Notes: a model not told the origin generated them from the letters alone. Shown: positions 53,376 to 63,889, counted from the first letter of the stretch. The stretch is DNA of 64,000 nucleotides from an uncultured Phocaeicola sp. (GCA_947626525.1 CANQSM010000001.1:1-64000), one strand, 5' to 3'. Numbers and translations: made by a program.

Positions 53376-55841
53376 CTAATCTTGATAATAGATTCTCTTT
53401 ACCCGATTAGACACGCCAGTCAAAATTTCATAGGGTATGGTACCCAGTATCTCAGCTAATTTACTGACAGGCAAATCATCACCGAAAATAATCACCTTAT
53501 CACCTTCTTTACAATCTATATCCGTTACATCAATCATGCAGACATCCATACAGATGTTTCCTACATAAGGGGCTTTTTGACCATTTACCAAGCAATAACC
53601 GTGCCCGTTGCCTAAATGGCGGTTTAATCCGTCGGCATAGCCGATAGGAATAGCGGCGATGCGTGAATCACGAGTCAGGTGTCCTTTCCGGCTATAACCT
53701 ACCGTATCTTCTTTCGGTACATCATGTATCTGGAGAATCGTGGTTTTAAGGGTACTAACCGGATGAATAGCTGAATTGTCTACCGGGTTCACGCCATACA
53801 ATCCTAATCCCAAACGTACCATATCAAATTGCGCTTCAGGGAAACGGGAGATACCGGCAGTATTACATATATGACGAAGAATTTTATGCGAGAATGCCGC
53901 CTGCAAGGCTTCGGATGAAACCAAAAAGCTGTCTACCTGCCGATGGGTGAACGCATCAAACTCCAGACTATCGCTACCTACAAAATGCGAAAATACAGAA
54001 CGGGGAATAACGGCTGTCTGAGATTTCAGACGGTGAATGAGAGCTGGTATATCTTCGTGCACAAAACCCAGACGATGCATGCCCGTATCCAACTTGATAT
54101 GTATAGGAAAGTTCGTAATCCCTTCCTTCTCTGCAGCTTTTATCAATTCTTCCAACAAATGAAAACTATAAACTTCCGGTTCAAGTTTGTAATCGAACAT
54201 CGTTTTGAAAGAAGTTAACTCAGGATCCATAATCATAATGGAGGAAGTGATTCCTGCCTTACGTAGTTCCGACCCTTCGTCTGCCACTGCCACCGCCAGA
54301 TAATCCACACGATGATCTTGCAGAGTCTTAGCCACCTCGTATGAACCTGCCCCATATGCAAAAGCTTTCACCATACACACCACTTTCGTTTCCGGCTTCA
54401 AAAGGCTACGGTAATAATTCAGATTGTCAACCATTGCATGCAGATTGATTTCCAGAATGGTTTCATGTACCTTAAGCTCCAGACGTTCGGAGATTTCATC
54501 GAAACGGAAACTACGAGAACCTTTTATCAGAATGACCTCGTTACGCAATGAAGCGAAAACTCCGGATGACAACAACGCCTCTGTGTGAGGAAAAAAATAT
54601 TTCTCCATGGAAAAGCGGGAAGAACAGGACGAAATCTCCGGACCCACTCCTATTATTTTCTCAATGCCACGGCTTTGTGCCAGTTGTTCCACTTTCCTAT
54701 ATAACAAGGTGGAACTTTGTCCAGTTTCCAATATATCGGAAAGAATCAAAGTTCGCTTACGTCCATTACAATCCGGACGACGTGACATAAAATCAAGTGC
54801 TATATCCAACGAAACCAAGTCCGAATTATAACTATCATTAATCAAGGTACAACCGTTCTTGCCCTCTTTCACTTCCAGACGCATCGCTACGGGTTCCAAC
54901 CGTGCCATGCGTTGCGCAATCGTTTCGGAATCAATCATCAGATACAAGCAAATAGCCAAGCAATTCAATGAGTTTTCAATGGAAGCCTCGTCAATGAAAG
55001 GAATCCGGAAACTATTGTCCATACCCAAATAGCGGTACTCAATCAGCGTGCCCGTACCTTCTTTCTTTATGGATTTGATAAACAGCGGTTTTTCATCATC
55101 TTTCAATGACCAAGCAATTTCCCTTGCCGTAAGAATCGATTTAGCCACACACCCACTAATCAGTTCGTTATCGCCATTATAAATCAATACGTCACAATCC
55201 TTGAACAAGGAAATTTTCTCCATGCACTTATCTTGCAACGAGAGAAAATTCTCCTGATGTGCTCCTCCGATATTCGTCAAAACACCAATGGTTGGCTTAA
55301 TGATATTACGTAAAGCATCCATTTCTCCCATCTCTGATATACCGGCTTCAAAAATAGCCAATTGAGATTCTTCATTCATGAGCCAAACGGATAGTGGAAC
55401 TCCGATCTGGGAATTATAGCTCCGAGGAGAACGAGTTACCACCCTATCGGGACTAATTAACTGATACAACCATTCTTTCACAATGGTCTTACCGTTACTT
55501 CCGGTAATGCCGATAACAGGAATCTGAAATTCTTCCCGATGCTGTTCTGCCAATTTCTGTAATGCCTTAAGCGGATTAGGCACTTTCAAGAAATTACAAT
55601 GTGAGTAATTGTTCAAATTATCGGGCACTCCACTTATCACAAAATTACGCACCCCCCTGTTGTAAAGTTCTTCTATATATTTATGGCCATCGTTCCTTTT
55701 AGTCAACAAAGCAAAGAACAGAGTCTCTTCAGGGAAACACAGAGAACGACTATCAATAAGAATCCAATCTATGTGGGTTTCAGTATCTCCGATACGCTCC
55801 GCTCCTATCAACCTCGCTATTTTTTCAATCGCATACGACAT
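53376..55841 (-). CDS. Fused MurF ligase and alanine racemase
   Basis: An 821-residue fusion of two cell-wall steps. The N-terminal MurF part (about 1-450) adds D-Ala-D-Ala to UDP-MurNAc-tripeptide; it shows 'GITGSNGKTIVKEWLY' (ATP loop, about 110) and 'LINDSYNSDLVSLD' (about 335). The C-terminal alanine racemase (about 455-821) makes D-alanine with PLP on the lysine of 'CMVKAFAYGAGSYEV' (about 480), with tyrosine in 'TVGYSRKGHL' and 'IPIGYADGLNRHLG'. The fusion is characteristic of Bacteroidetes. Its start overlaps the GSCFA gene by 25 nt. Confidence 0.95.
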   Translation of the reverse strand: MSYAIEKIARLIGAERIGDTETHIDWILIDSRSLCFPEETLFFALLTKRNDGHKYIEELYNRGVRNFVISGVPDNLNNYSHCNFLKVPNPLKALQKLAEQHREEFQIPVIGITGSNGKTIVKEWLYQLISPDRVVTRSPRSYNSQIGVPLSVWLMNEESQLAIFEAGISEMGEMDALRNIIKPTIGVLTNIGGAHQENFLSLQDKCMEKISLFKDCDVLIYNGDNELISGCVAKSILTAREIAWSLKDDEKPLFIKSIKKEGTGTLIEYRYLGMDNSFRIPFIDEASIENSLNCLAICLYLMIDSETIAQRMARLEPVAMRLEVKEGKNGCTLINDSYNSDLVSLDIALDFMSRRPDCNGRKRTLILSDILETGQSSTLLYRKVEQLAQSRGIEKIIGVGPEISSCSSRFSMEKYFFPHTEALLSSGVFASLRNEVILIKGSRSFRFDEISERLELKVHETILEINLHAMVDNLNYYRSLLKPETKVVCMVKAFAYGAGSYEVAKTLQDHRVDYLAVAVADEGSELRKAGITSSIMIMDPELTSFKTMFDYKLEPEVYSFHLLEELIKAAEKEGITNFPIHIKLDTGMHRLGFVHEDIPALIHRLKSQTAVIPRSVFSHFVGSDSLEFDAFTHRQVDSFLVSSEALQAAFSHKILRHICNTAGISRFPEAQFDMVRLGLGLYGVNPVDNSAIHPVSTLKTTILQIHDVPKEDTVGYSRKGHLTRDSRIAAIPIGYADGLNRHLGNGHGYCLVNGQKAPYVGNICMDVCMIDVTDIDCKEGDKVIIFGDDLPVSKLAEILGTIPYEILTGVSNRVKRIYYQD

Positions 55842-56812
55842 AATTCTAATTCATTTTGAAAGTCTAAATACGTATATTTCTCACTAAGTTGTTTTATTTT
55901 TAACACTATTTGCCCTAAAAAATTCTTATAAGCCTCAGACTCAGGGAAGAAAGGTTTATGAGATAAATCACGTTGGATAGTCCCTACCTCCGCCAACACC
56001 CGCAAAGTATCGTCGCCAAAGAAAGCCCTGCTAAAACACTCCCAAAGATAACTGACAGCCAAGGAAGAGGGATGCACCATATCATCGGCATAAAAACGAT
56101 AGTCACGCAATTCATCTACCACTATTTCATAAGAAGGAAAATAAAATACAGACTCCGGAAAAGATTGTTGAAGGCACTCTGCAGCCAACAACAAAGTAGC
56201 CTTACTCAACTGATTGGCATGCAATCCTTCTCTTACATGACGGATGGGACTGACAGTCAGCAGACACTTCAACCGAGGATTACGTTCTTTCAGTGCCCGA
56301 ATGAGCGGAATATAAGTCTCTACCACATTCTCTACAGACAGATGAGAACGCTCAAAATGATTTTCCGGTAATTTATGACAATTGGATACAATCATTCCCG
56401 ATTCTTTTAATTTATATACATACGAAGTTCCCCATGTTAGCATCAGCCAATCCAAAGAAACAATTTCCCTGCATGCCTTTTCAAAACGTCTATTCATCTT
56501 TTCCAAAGCCTCTTCCACCGTACCTGCCGAAAAAGAACCATGATGCATAAAGCTATGCCAACTGTTTTGAAAATAAAATAAATCTGCCCGTTGAAAGTTC
56601 TTTCCTTCCAAAAGCCTCCACAAAGCCCCCGATATAGAACTGGGATTATAAAGAATGCCAAAAGGATTGATGTCTACACAAAACTTATACCCGGCAAACA
56701 AGTTTCCTATATTTTCCGCAAAACATGAACCCAGCATCAACATCCGGTCGGCATAACAAATAGAAGGCATGCCAGAAGGTATTTCTACACGAGTTCTAAA
56801 ATCTATTGACAT
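55817..56812 (-). CDS. GSCFA-domain protein
   Basis: A 331-residue cytosolic protein of the GSCFA family, named for the motif seen here as 'MLMLGSCFAENIG' (about 22-34). The fold is SGNH-hydrolase-like; 'LMLTWGTSYVYK' (about 130) and 'DDMVHPSSLAVSYLWECF' (about 240, with the Asp-His pair) support that. The substrate is unknown. The ATG at 56812 gives the usual N-terminus 'MSIDFRTRVEI', and a -7 box lies just upstream of it. It overlaps murF-alr, so the two are coupled. Confidence 0.9.
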   Translation of the reverse strand: MSIDFRTRVEIPSGMPSICYADRMLMLGSCFAENIGNLFAGYKFCVDINPFGILYNPSSISGALWRLLEGKNFQRADLFYFQNSWHSFMHHGSFSAGTVEEALEKMNRRFEKACREIVSLDWLMLTWGTSYVYKLKESGMIVSNCHKLPENHFERSHLSVENVVETYIPLIRALKERNPRLKCLLTVSPIRHVREGLHANQLSKATLLLAAECLQQSFPESVFYFPSYEIVVDELRDYRFYADDMVHPSSLAVSYLWECFSRAFFGDDTLRVLAEVGTIQRDLSHKPFFPESEAYKNFLGQIVLKIKQLSEKYTYLDFQNELELCRMRLKK

Positions 56813-56833
56813 ACTTTTATTGATTTCTTGACG

Positions 56834-56841
56834 CAAAAATA
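56834..56841 (-). promoter_or_regulatory. Candidate -7 box for GSCFA-murF/alr
   Basis: On the minus strand TATTTTTG (TAnnTTTG) lies 22 nt upstream of the chosen ATG at 56812, supporting this start over the longer frame at 56896. Confidence 0.5.
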
Positions 56842-56928
56842 GGAAAAAAGTACGACTATCCTCATTAGCCAACTGCAATTTTAGAATGGATTTCATATAA
56901 AAAGTAAGTGAGTTATCCTTTCTTTTAC

Positions 56929-56936
56929 TATTTTTG
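56929..56936 (+). promoter_or_regulatory. Candidate -7 box for dxs
   Basis: TATTTTTG (TAnnTTTG) lies 19 nt upstream of the ATG at 56956 and inside the longer frame starting at 56908, so 56956 is the better start of dxs. Confidence 0.5.
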
Positions 56937-56955
56937 CGCTACATTTTGTAAAATA

Positions 56956-58854
56956 ATGGATACAGACACCACATATAAATTACTTAATGCCATTTATTAT
57001 CCGGAAGATTTGCGCAAACTTTCCCCGGACCAACTTCCGGAAGTATGCAAAGAATTAAGACAAGATATTATAGACGAATTATCTTGTAATCCGGGACATT
57101 TCGCTGCCAGTTTGGGAGTTGTAGAACTAACAGTGGCATTACACTATGTATACAATACGCCTTACGACCGTATTGTATGGGATGTAGGACACCAGGCTTA
57201 CGGCCATAAGATATTGACAGGGCGACGTGAGATTTTTTCAACGAACCGTAAATTCAAAGGAATACGTCCTTTCCCCTCTCCAGAAGAAAGTGAATATGAT
57301 ACATTTACTTGCGGTCATGCATCCAACTCCATTTCCGCAGCATTGGGTATGGCTGTTGCAGCAAAAAAACACGGAGAGGACAACCGCCATGTAGTAGCAA
57401 TCATAGGCGACGGTTCTATGAGTGGCGGACTGGCTTTTGAGGGACTCAATAATGCATCCTGCACGCCCAATAATCTGTTGATTATTCTCAATGACAACAA
57501 CATGTCCATCGACCGTAGTGTAGGAGGCATGAAACAATATTTGCTTAACTTAGACACTTCCAGTTGCTACAACCGAATTCGTTTTAAAATATCCCAGATG
57601 TTTTTCCGTTGGGGCATCCTGAACGAAGAACGTAGAAAAAGCATTCTCCGCTTCAATAACAGCCTGAAATCAATGTTGTCCCAACAACAGAATATATTCG
57701 AGGGGATGAATATACGATACTTTGGCCCAATAGACGGACATGATGTAAAAAATTTGGTCCGTACTTTACGGGATATCAAACACATGACCGGCCCAAAGTT
57801 ATTACATATCCATACTGTAAAAGGAAAAGGGTTTGAGCCGGCTGAAAAAGCAGCAACCATCTGGCATGCACCGGGAATCTTTGACAAAGAGACCGGTAAA
57901 CGCATTGTTGTCAATACAGAAGGACTCCCTCCCTTATTTCAGGATGTATTTGGCAACACATTACTGGAACTGGCCAAACAAAACGAAAAAATTATTGGAA
58001 TAACTCCGGCCATGCCAACAGGATGTTCTATGAATATTTTGATGAATGAGATGCCTGACAGAGCTTTTGACGTAGGCATTGCAGAAGGACATGCCGTTAC
58101 ATTCTCCGGTGGAATGGCTAAAGAAGGACTTGTACCTTTCTGCAACATCTATTCATCGTTCATGCAACGTGCTTACGACAATATAATTCACGATGTAGCC
58201 ATCCCAAAATTAAATGTCGTCCTATGTCTCGACCGTGCCGGTCTGGTAGGAGAAGACGGCCCCACCCATCACGGAGCTTTCGATTTGGCCTGTCTACTCC
58301 CCATTCCTCATCTTACAATTGCTTCTCCATACGATGAGCACGAATTACGGAAACTTATGTATACAGCACAATTGCCTGATAAAGGGCCCTTTATCATTCG
58401 TTATCCACGCGGACGAGGAGTATTGGTCGACTGGCGTTGTCCGATGGAGGAAATTGAAATCGGAAAAGGCCGGAAATTAAAAGAAGGAAAAGACATAGCC
58501 CTTTTAAGTATTGGCCCGATAGGGAATACGGCAGCCAAGGCCATCCTTAAGGCAGAAGAGAACGGATTGAGCATTGCCCATTATGATTTACGCTTTGCCA
58601 AACCACTTGATACGGAGCTTTTACATGAGGTAGGACAAAACTTTAAAAAAATAGTAACGGTAGAAGACGGAGTGATAAAAGGCGGAGTAGGAAACGCTAT
58701 ACTGGAATTTATGGCGGACAATGGTTATTATCCACATGTAAAACGAATCGGATTGCCTGATGAGTTTGTCGAACACGGCTGTATAAAAGAATTATATCAT
58801 CTGTGTGGTATGGATGAAACAGGAATTACAAGAACACTGACGGAAACAGATTAA
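56956..58854 (+). CDS. dxs: 1-deoxy-D-xylulose-5-phosphate synthase
   Basis: A 632-residue thiamine-diphosphate enzyme that joins pyruvate and glyceraldehyde 3-phosphate, the first step of the MEP route to isoprenoids. It shows '[16 protein letters not shown]' (about 75-90), the TPP-binding '[17 protein letters not shown]' continuing to '[11 protein letters not shown]' (about 153-180), and '[16 protein letters not shown]' and '[16 protein letters not shown]' in the pyrimidine domain. The length is normal with the start at 56956. The Trk genes follow after 11 nt. Confidence 0.95.
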   Translation: MDTDTTYKLLNAIYYPEDLRKLSPDQLPEVCKELRQDIIDELSCNPGHFAASLGVVELTVALHYVYNTPYDRIVWDVGHQAYGHKILTGRREIFSTNRKFKGIRPFPSPEESEYDTFTCGHASNSISAALGMAVAAKKHGEDNRHVVAIIGDGSMSGGLAFEGLNNASCTPNNLLIILNDNNMSIDRSVGGMKQYLLNLDTSSCYNRIRFKISQMFFRWGILNEERRKSILRFNNSLKSMLSQQQNIFEGMNIRYFGPIDGHDVKNLVRTLRDIKHMTGPKLLHIHTVKGKGFEPAEKAATIWHAPGIFDKETGKRIVVNTEGLPPLFQDVFGNTLLELAKQNEKIIGITPAMPTGCSMNILMNEMPDRAFDVGIAEGHAVTFSGGMAKEGLVPFCNIYSSFMQRAYDNIIHDVAIPKLNVVLCLDRAGLVGEDGPTHHGAFDLACLLPIPHLTIASPYDEHELRKLMYTAQLPDKGPFIIRYPRGRGVLVDWRCPMEEIEIGKGRKLKEGKDIALLSIGPIGNTAAKAILKAEENGLSIAHYDLRFAKPLDTELLHEVGQNFKKIVTVEDGVIKGGVGNAILEFMADNGYYPHVKRIGLPDEFVEHGCIKELYHLCGMDETGITRTLTETD

Positions 58855-58865
58855 ATAAACTATTT

Positions 58866-60206
58866 ATGAAAATTATCATTGCAGGAGCCGGTTCGGTAGG
58901 GACTCACTTAGCCAAACTGCTTTCCGGCGAAAAGCAAGACATTATCTTAATGGATAATGATGAAGAACGGCTCAATAAACTGAATACAAATTTCGATTTG
59001 ATGACCGTAAATCTTTCTTCTACTTCCATTGCCGGTTTAAAAGAAGCCGGAGTTTCGGGAGCGGACTTGTTTGTTGCAGTCACTCCCGATGAAAGCCGGA
59101 ATATGACATCCTGCATGCTGGCCAGCAATTTGGGAGCTAAAAAAACAGTTGCACGTATCGACAATTATGAATATTTGCTTCCCAAATATCAGGAATTTTT
59201 TCAACGACTGGGAGTAGGTTCTCTGATTTATCCGGAAATGCTGGCTGCCAAGGAAATCATCGATGCCGTAAAAATGAGCTGGATACGCCAATGGTGGGAG
59301 GTACACGGAGGCGAACTGGTTCTCATCGGAGTAAAGCTACGCGATACGGCACAGATATTAAACATCCCCCTATACGAATTAGGAGGACCTAACACACCCT
59401 ATCATGTAGTCGCCATCAAACGCGGAAATGAAACAATCATACCACGAGGAGACGACAGTATCAAAAGTTTTGATATAGTCTATTTCATGACAACAAAAAA
59501 ACATATCCCGTATATACGCCAAATAGCCGGAAAAGATACTTATAAAGATGTTCGGAACGTAATGATTATGGGAGGAAGCCGTATTGCCGTACGTACGGCT
59601 CAATTTGTCCCCGACTACATGCAGGTAAAAATCATAGAAAACGATGTGAACCGTTGCCACAAACTGACGGAATTGTTGAACGACAAAACAATGATTATCA
59701 ACGGAGATGGACGTGACATTGATCTATTACAGGAAGAAGGCATCAAAAATACGGAAGCTTTTATTGCATTAACCGGCAATTCAGAAACAAATATTCTGGC
59801 TTGTCTGGCAGCTAAAAGGTTGGGAGTCAGCAAAACGGTTGCCGAGATAGAAAATTTAGACTATATCGGTATGGCTGAAAGTATGGACATCGGAACCATT
59901 ATCAATAAAAAAGCCATTGCCGCCAGCCATATTTACCAAATGATGCTGGACGCCGATGTTTCAAATGTAAAGTGTCTGACTGTGGCCAATGCTGATGTGG
60001 CAGAATTTACCGTAAAAGAAGGAGCACGTATAACCAAACATCCGGTAAAGGATATCGGCTTACCTAAAGGTGTGAACATCGGTGGCATGATTCGAAACGG
60101 AGTCGGCTCACTGGTAACAGGAAATACCCAAATACAAGCAGGCGACCACGTTGTCGTATTCTGTTTAGGTCTGATGATTCAAAAGATAGAGAAATATTTC
60201 AACTAA
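58866..60206 (+). CDS. trkA: Trk potassium uptake regulator TrkA
   Basis: A 446-residue cytosolic ring protein that gates the TrkH potassium channel. Two RCK repeats are visible, each starting with a nucleotide-binding Rossmann strand: 'KIIIAGAGSVGTHLAKLLSG' (1-20) and 'NVMIMGGSRIAVRTAQFV' (about 230). Acidic strand ends 'ILMDNDEERL' and 'KIIENDVNRC' bind NAD(H) or ATP. A TrkA-C domain follows each half. Its stop overlaps the trkH start (TAATG). Confidence 0.93.
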   Translation: MKIIIAGAGSVGTHLAKLLSGEKQDIILMDNDEERLNKLNTNFDLMTVNLSSTSIAGLKEAGVSGADLFVAVTPDESRNMTSCMLASNLGAKKTVARIDNYEYLLPKYQEFFQRLGVGSLIYPEMLAAKEIIDAVKMSWIRQWWEVHGGELVLIGVKLRDTAQILNIPLYELGGPNTPYHVVAIKRGNETIIPRGDDSIKSFDIVYFMTTKKHIPYIRQIAGKDTYKDVRNVMIMGGSRIAVRTAQFVPDYMQVKIIENDVNRCHKLTELLNDKTMIINGDGRDIDLLQEEGIKNTEAFIALTGNSETNILACLAAKRLGVSKTVAEIENLDYIGMAESMDIGTIINKKAIAASHIYQMMLDADVSNVKCLTVANADVAEFTVKEGARITKHPVKDIGLPKGVNIGGMIRNGVGSLVTGNTQIQAGDHVVVFCLGLMIQKIEKYFN

Positions 60207-61660
60207 TGATTAACGCTAAGATCATTTCCAAGATTATAGGTATACTGCTATATATCGAAGCTGCTTTATTACTTTTATGCGCTCTCTTTCCAATCTGTTA
60301 CGGAGAGGATGACTTATATGGGTTTCTCTATTCCGTGGCAGTCACAGTCATTGCAGGCACGGTTCTCTTATTTTTGGGAAAAGGAGCGGAAAAACATACA
60401 AGCCGAAAAGACGGATATGTCATTGTATCCATGTCTTGGGTTATCTTTTCGATATTCGGAATGTTACCTTTTTATCTCAGCGGTTACATCCCCGATATCA
60501 CGAATGCTTTTTTCGAAACGATGTCCGGATTCACCAGTACGGGAGCAACCATTCTAGACAATATAGAATCTCTTCCCCACGGCTTGCTATTTTGGCGTAG
60601 CATGACACAATGGATTGGTGGATTGGGCATTGTGTTTTTCACCATTGCTGTGTTACCGATATTCGGAGCTGAAGGTATTCAGTTATTTGCCGCCGAAGCT
60701 ACAGGTCCTACCCACAATAAGTTACATCCAAGAATCGGTGTAACCGCTCAATGGATATGGAGTCTGTATCTGGGACTCACCGTAGCTGAAACTATCTTAC
60801 TCTGTTTTGGAGGTATGGACTTGTTCGACAGTATCTGTCATTCTATGACCACCACGGCAACCGGCGGTTATTCTACCAAACAAAACAGTATTGCCGCATA
60901 CAATTCTCCATATATCGAATATATTATAACTTTGTTCATGTTCCTTTCCGGAATCAATTTTACCTTATTGTTTTTTACTCTCTTAAAAGGGAAAATACGC
61001 AAGCTGTTTCAAGATACAGAATTCAGGTGGTACGTCGGAACAGTCCTATTTTTTACCTTTTTCATTGTCATCGTCCTAATGTTTACAAGCCCGGCCGGTC
61101 TGGAAGAATCATTCCGAAAGGCCATATTCCAAGTCGTCTCGATACAGACAACAACTGGATTTGCTTCGACCGATTACATGAACTGGACACCTGTTCTATG
61201 GTTGTTAATGAGTATTGTTATGCTTTTCGGAGCCTGTGCCGGCTCAACCAGCGGAGCAATTAAATGTGTACGTATTGCCATTCTCGCACAAATAGCAAAA
61301 AACCAATTCAAACGCATTCTCCACCCAAATGCCGTCTTGCCGATACGTATCAGCCACAATGTTGTCCCTACCGGAATGCAATCAACCCTGCTGGCTTTTA
61401 TTATTGTATACATTACTGCTATTTTCATTGGCTGGCTGCTCATCATGCTGACAGGGGTAGGCTTCATGGATTCCTACGGAGTGGCCGTTTCAAGCATAGG
61501 AAATATAGGACCAAGCTTAGGAGCATACGGACCGGCATATTCATGGAACACCCTTCCTGATTTGGCAAAATGGATTTGTTCCCTCATGATGTTAATAGGA
61601 CGACTGGAACTATTCTCGGTTTTACTTTTATTCACTTCCAGTTTCTGGAAAAAAAGCTAA
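60206..61660 (+). CDS. trkH: Trk potassium uptake channel TrkH
   Basis: A 484-residue membrane protein with about ten helices and four selectivity-loop repeats. These include 'FFETMSGFTSTGATIL' (about 100), 'SICHSMTTTATGGYST' (about 215), 'VVSIQTTTGFASTDY' (about 315) and 'GVAVSSIGNIGPSLG' (about 430). The glycines of these loops line the potassium pore. It works with TrkA encoded just upstream. An IS982 remnant begins 10 nt after its stop. Confidence 0.94.
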   Translation: MINAKIISKIIGILLYIEAALLLLCALFPICYGEDDLYGFLYSVAVTVIAGTVLLFLGKGAEKHTSRKDGYVIVSMSWVIFSIFGMLPFYLSGYIPDITNAFFETMSGFTSTGATILDNIESLPHGLLFWRSMTQWIGGLGIVFFTIAVLPIFGAEGIQLFAAEATGPTHNKLHPRIGVTAQWIWSLYLGLTVAETILLCFGGMDLFDSICHSMTTTATGGYSTKQNSIAAYNSPYIEYIITLFMFLSGINFTLLFFTLLKGKIRKLFQDTEFRWYVGTVLFFTFFIVIVLMFTSPAGLEESFRKAIFQVVSIQTTTGFASTDYMNWTPVLWLLMSIVMLFGACAGSTSGAIKCVRIAILAQIAKNQFKRILHPNAVLPIRISHNVVPTGMQSTLLAFIIVYITAIFIGWLLIMLTGVGFMDSYGVAVSSIGNIGPSLGAYGPAYSWNTLPDLAKWICSLMMLIGRLELFSVLLLFTSSFWKKS

Positions 61661-61671
61661 AGTTTGTTTAT

Positions 61672-61850
61672 TTCAACGTGAGTTCGAAATAAAATCAAAG
61701 CCATATAAACGACTCGTCATTGATAAACTTCACATCGATGACGGGTTTCTTTTCAAAGAAACAATAGGCAGCGATAGCAGATAATGAATTGGCAATGAAA
61801 TTACAGAAAGACCGATGTCTGGAGTTTTGCTCATGGCCTCCTTTCCACAT
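61672..61850 (-). pseudogene. IS982-family transposase 3' remnant
   Basis: The minus strand encodes 'NSRHRSFCNFIANSLSAIAAYCFFEKKPVIDVKFINDESF', broken here into the conserved end of the transposase, and the element end TCAACGTGAGTTCGA lies at 61673-61687. Only about 180 bp remain. The rest was lost up to the end of the DUF4435 gene. Confidence 0.75.
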
Positions 61851-61884
61851 AATCACTATCGAAATGCAACATGATATTTCTTTA

Positions 61885-62883
61885 TCATTCCAGCGCATCG
61901 AGAAACCTCCGGACATCCTCCTTGATACGCCCGTACAAGGGAGAATCCTTATATCCCACATGTTTCTTCAACATGAATTCAGGTCTGGCCTGGCTATGCT
62001 GATAAGCTGTCAATTCATTTTGAAACTGTATGTCATGCTCCGCTAAATTCTTAATTTCATTTTCCCGTTCACGACGCAATTTCGCACAAACGGGACCCAG
62101 CAACCTCATCACCACATTATCCATGATATGATGCCCTTGTATAAACATATATGTATTGTCTGGCGTGACTCCTAATTTTCGCAATTCTCCACGCAATGCA
62201 TCAACTTCGTACACGGCAAAGGCATACTCTTTTTCCAACCGTTTTAATTTCCTCTCCACTAATTTCTGCACCCGCTGCAAAGAAATCTCCGGATGGTATA
62301 TGTCCACATGATCGAGCTTCACCACATTACAGAAATCTAATAACGAAAACCTACTTAACTTGTGTTTGCGATAGAACCAGATAGACCAGATAAACAACGG
62401 GTAAGTAATTTGGGAATATAATCGCATAAAGGCAGGGAAATCAATTACCGGACGGTCGTTTAAGGTAGCCATCACGCATACCTGGTGCAAACTCTCCGCA
62501 TAACACTGGTAATTCTCTATGGCATAAGCATACGTGTGAAAAATATACTTGCTATGAATGATACGACGTGATGTATTGGTCGCTCCTTGCAACAGATAAT
62601 CGTAATCACTATCGACACAGGCTATCATATTCTGCCCCAATGAACATCCCAACACATTCATCAGTACTGTTTTTTTCCCTTTGGCCAAAGAATGGGAAGA
62701 AGGAAGCATGACTTGAAAACAATACTTTTCACTTTCAAACTCACCTAACAGTGTCCGCCAGAAAAAGACATCATCATAACTTTCCACGTACGCTATGATT
62801 TTTTTCCGTGTATTTTTAGGCCTCAACTGATTGGCGGCCCCGACATAGAGTGAATTCAGGTTTTCTATTAATCGTTTTCCCAT
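61885..62883 (-). CDS. DUF4435 protein, candidate PARIS AriB-like effector
   Basis: A 332-residue protein of the DUF4435 family. 'IIAYVESYDDVFFWRTLLGEF' (about 28-48) and 'MIACVDSDYDYLLQG' (about 86-100) give the glutamate and DxDxD of a TOPRIM-like metal site. 'FHTYAYAIENYQCY' (about 116) is the family's 'Y-x-IEN' motif. In the PARIS anti-phage system a DUF4435 nuclease (AriB) is held by an ABC-type ATPase (AriA) encoded just upstream. Here an ATPase gene lies 30 nt upstream in the same order. The assignment to PARIS is an inference. Confidence 0.82.
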   Translation of the reverse strand: MGKRLIENLNSLYVGAANQLRPKNTRKKIIAYVESYDDVFFWRTLLGEFESEKYCFQVMLPSSHSLAKGKKTVLMNVLGCSLGQNMIACVDSDYDYLLQGATNTSRRIIHSKYIFHTYAYAIENYQCYAESLHQVCVMATLNDRPVIDFPAFMRLYSQITYPLFIWSIWFYRKHKLSRFSLLDFCNVVKLDHVDIYHPEISLQRVQKLVERKLKRLEKEYAFAVYEVDALRGELRKLGVTPDNTYMFIQGHHIMDNVVMRLLGPVCAKLRRERENEIKNLAEHDIQFQNELTAYQHSQARPEFMLKKHVGYKDSPLYGRIKEDVRRFLDALE

Positions 62884-62913
62884 GTTTTATTCCCTATATT
62901 AAAGACAGAGCAC

Positions 62914-63756
62914 CTATTCCCCTCCCGAAGGTTCCGTAATGTCACTCACCTCCGTTACAGCATCCAGCCAGCCATTCATAATCACAGCCGGAGAATGGGT
63001 GGTCAGAATAATCTGTACCTTATCATTCAGCTCACGGATTAAAGAGATAAGGCGTTGCTGCCACTCCACGTGCAAGGACACCTCCGGTTCGTCCATAAAC
63101 AATGTAAAGCGCTGATTATCCTGCACAAGGACAGTGAGAAGAATAGCCAATATCTGCTTCTCACCCGAAGAAAGCTGATAAGGATACAAGGTCTCCCCTA
63201 CCTGTTCAAAAGCAATCTCATTGCTTTTGCGCAAAACTTTCTTCCCTGTTTCGCCGAACAGTTCATCAATGATATCCTGAAACTTCTTCTTCGGCAAAGA
63301 CACTTCCGCAGCTTTGGCTTGCGCATCCGGATCTCCGGAAGAAAGCAGTTCGATAATCCGGTTCCCTATATTGACCTGATAATCCAAATAACGCCGTTGT
63401 AATTGGTAAATCTGCCAGTCCAACTCCGTACCGACATTCTTATCCACTATTTTTTCCAACAAATCCGAATGTATCAACGGCCGGTCGAAACTCCGAATGA
63501 CACTAAAACGAATAAAAGTGGCATCCTCAGGAAAGAAAGCCAACCGGACATTCGGTTCTTCCGTACCATTCAGCTCTCCGGAAACCATCAAATTCAGTCG
63601 ATGAATAGACTTATTGAGAATCGTACTCTTCCCTATCCCATTGATACCACTCAAGATATTCACATCCGGACGTAAATCCCATACAATATCCCTGTCTTTG
63701 CGTCCCCACAAAGATTTGATCTCAATACGCTTAATGTAATCCGCTTGCTTTTTCAT
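62914..63756 (-). CDS. AAA_15/ABC-type ATPase, candidate PARIS AriA-like partner
   Basis: A 280-residue ATPase. Walker A is 'GINGIGKSTILNKS' (about 36-49), the ABC signature 'YQLSSGEKQILAIL' (about 197-210), Walker B 'FTLFMDEPEVSLH' (about 218-230) and the switch histidine 'LTTHSPAVI' (about 252-260). This is the OLD/AAA_15 group used in RecF-like and defence ATPases. It is shorter than the PARIS AriA proteins I know of, so it may be a compact variant or a separate ATPase-DUF4435 pair. It starts the two-gene operon, with a -7 box 42 nt upstream. Confidence 0.82.
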   Translation of the reverse strand: MKKQADYIKRIEIKSLWGRKDRDIVWDLRPDVNILSGINGIGKSTILNKSIHRLNLMVSGELNGTEEPNVRLAFFPEDATFIRFSVIRSFDRPLIHSDLLEKIVDKNVGTELDWQIYQLQRRYLDYQVNIGNRIIELLSSGDPDAQAKAAEVSLPKKKFQDIIDELFGETGKKVLRKSNEIAFEQVGETLYPYQLSSGEKQILAILLTVLVQDNQRFTLFMDEPEVSLHVEWQQRLISLIRELNDKVQIILTTHSPAVIMNGWLDAVTEVSDITEPSGGE

Positions 63757-63797
63757 GGTAAAACTCCTTTTTTAGACAACACAAGGTGCGATTGCAA

Positions 63798-63805
63798 CAA
63801 AGGTA
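63798..63805 (-). promoter_or_regulatory. Candidate -7 box for the ATPase-DUF4435 operon
   Basis: On the minus strand TACCTTTG (TAnnTTTG) lies 42 nt upstream of the ATPase ATG at 63756. Confidence 0.5.
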
Positions 63806-63851
63806 GGAATAAAAACCGAAAGAAAAAGAACGAGGTGGAAAAAAATAACCG

Positions 63852-63859
63852 TAACTTTG
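63852..63859 (+). promoter_or_regulatory. Candidate -7 box for the EamA-type transporter
   Basis: TAACTTTG (TAnnTTTG) lies 30 nt upstream of the ATG at 63890, divergent from the box at 63798. Confidence 0.5.
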
Positions 63860-63889
63860 CTGCCCAATAAACCCTATACACATCGCATC

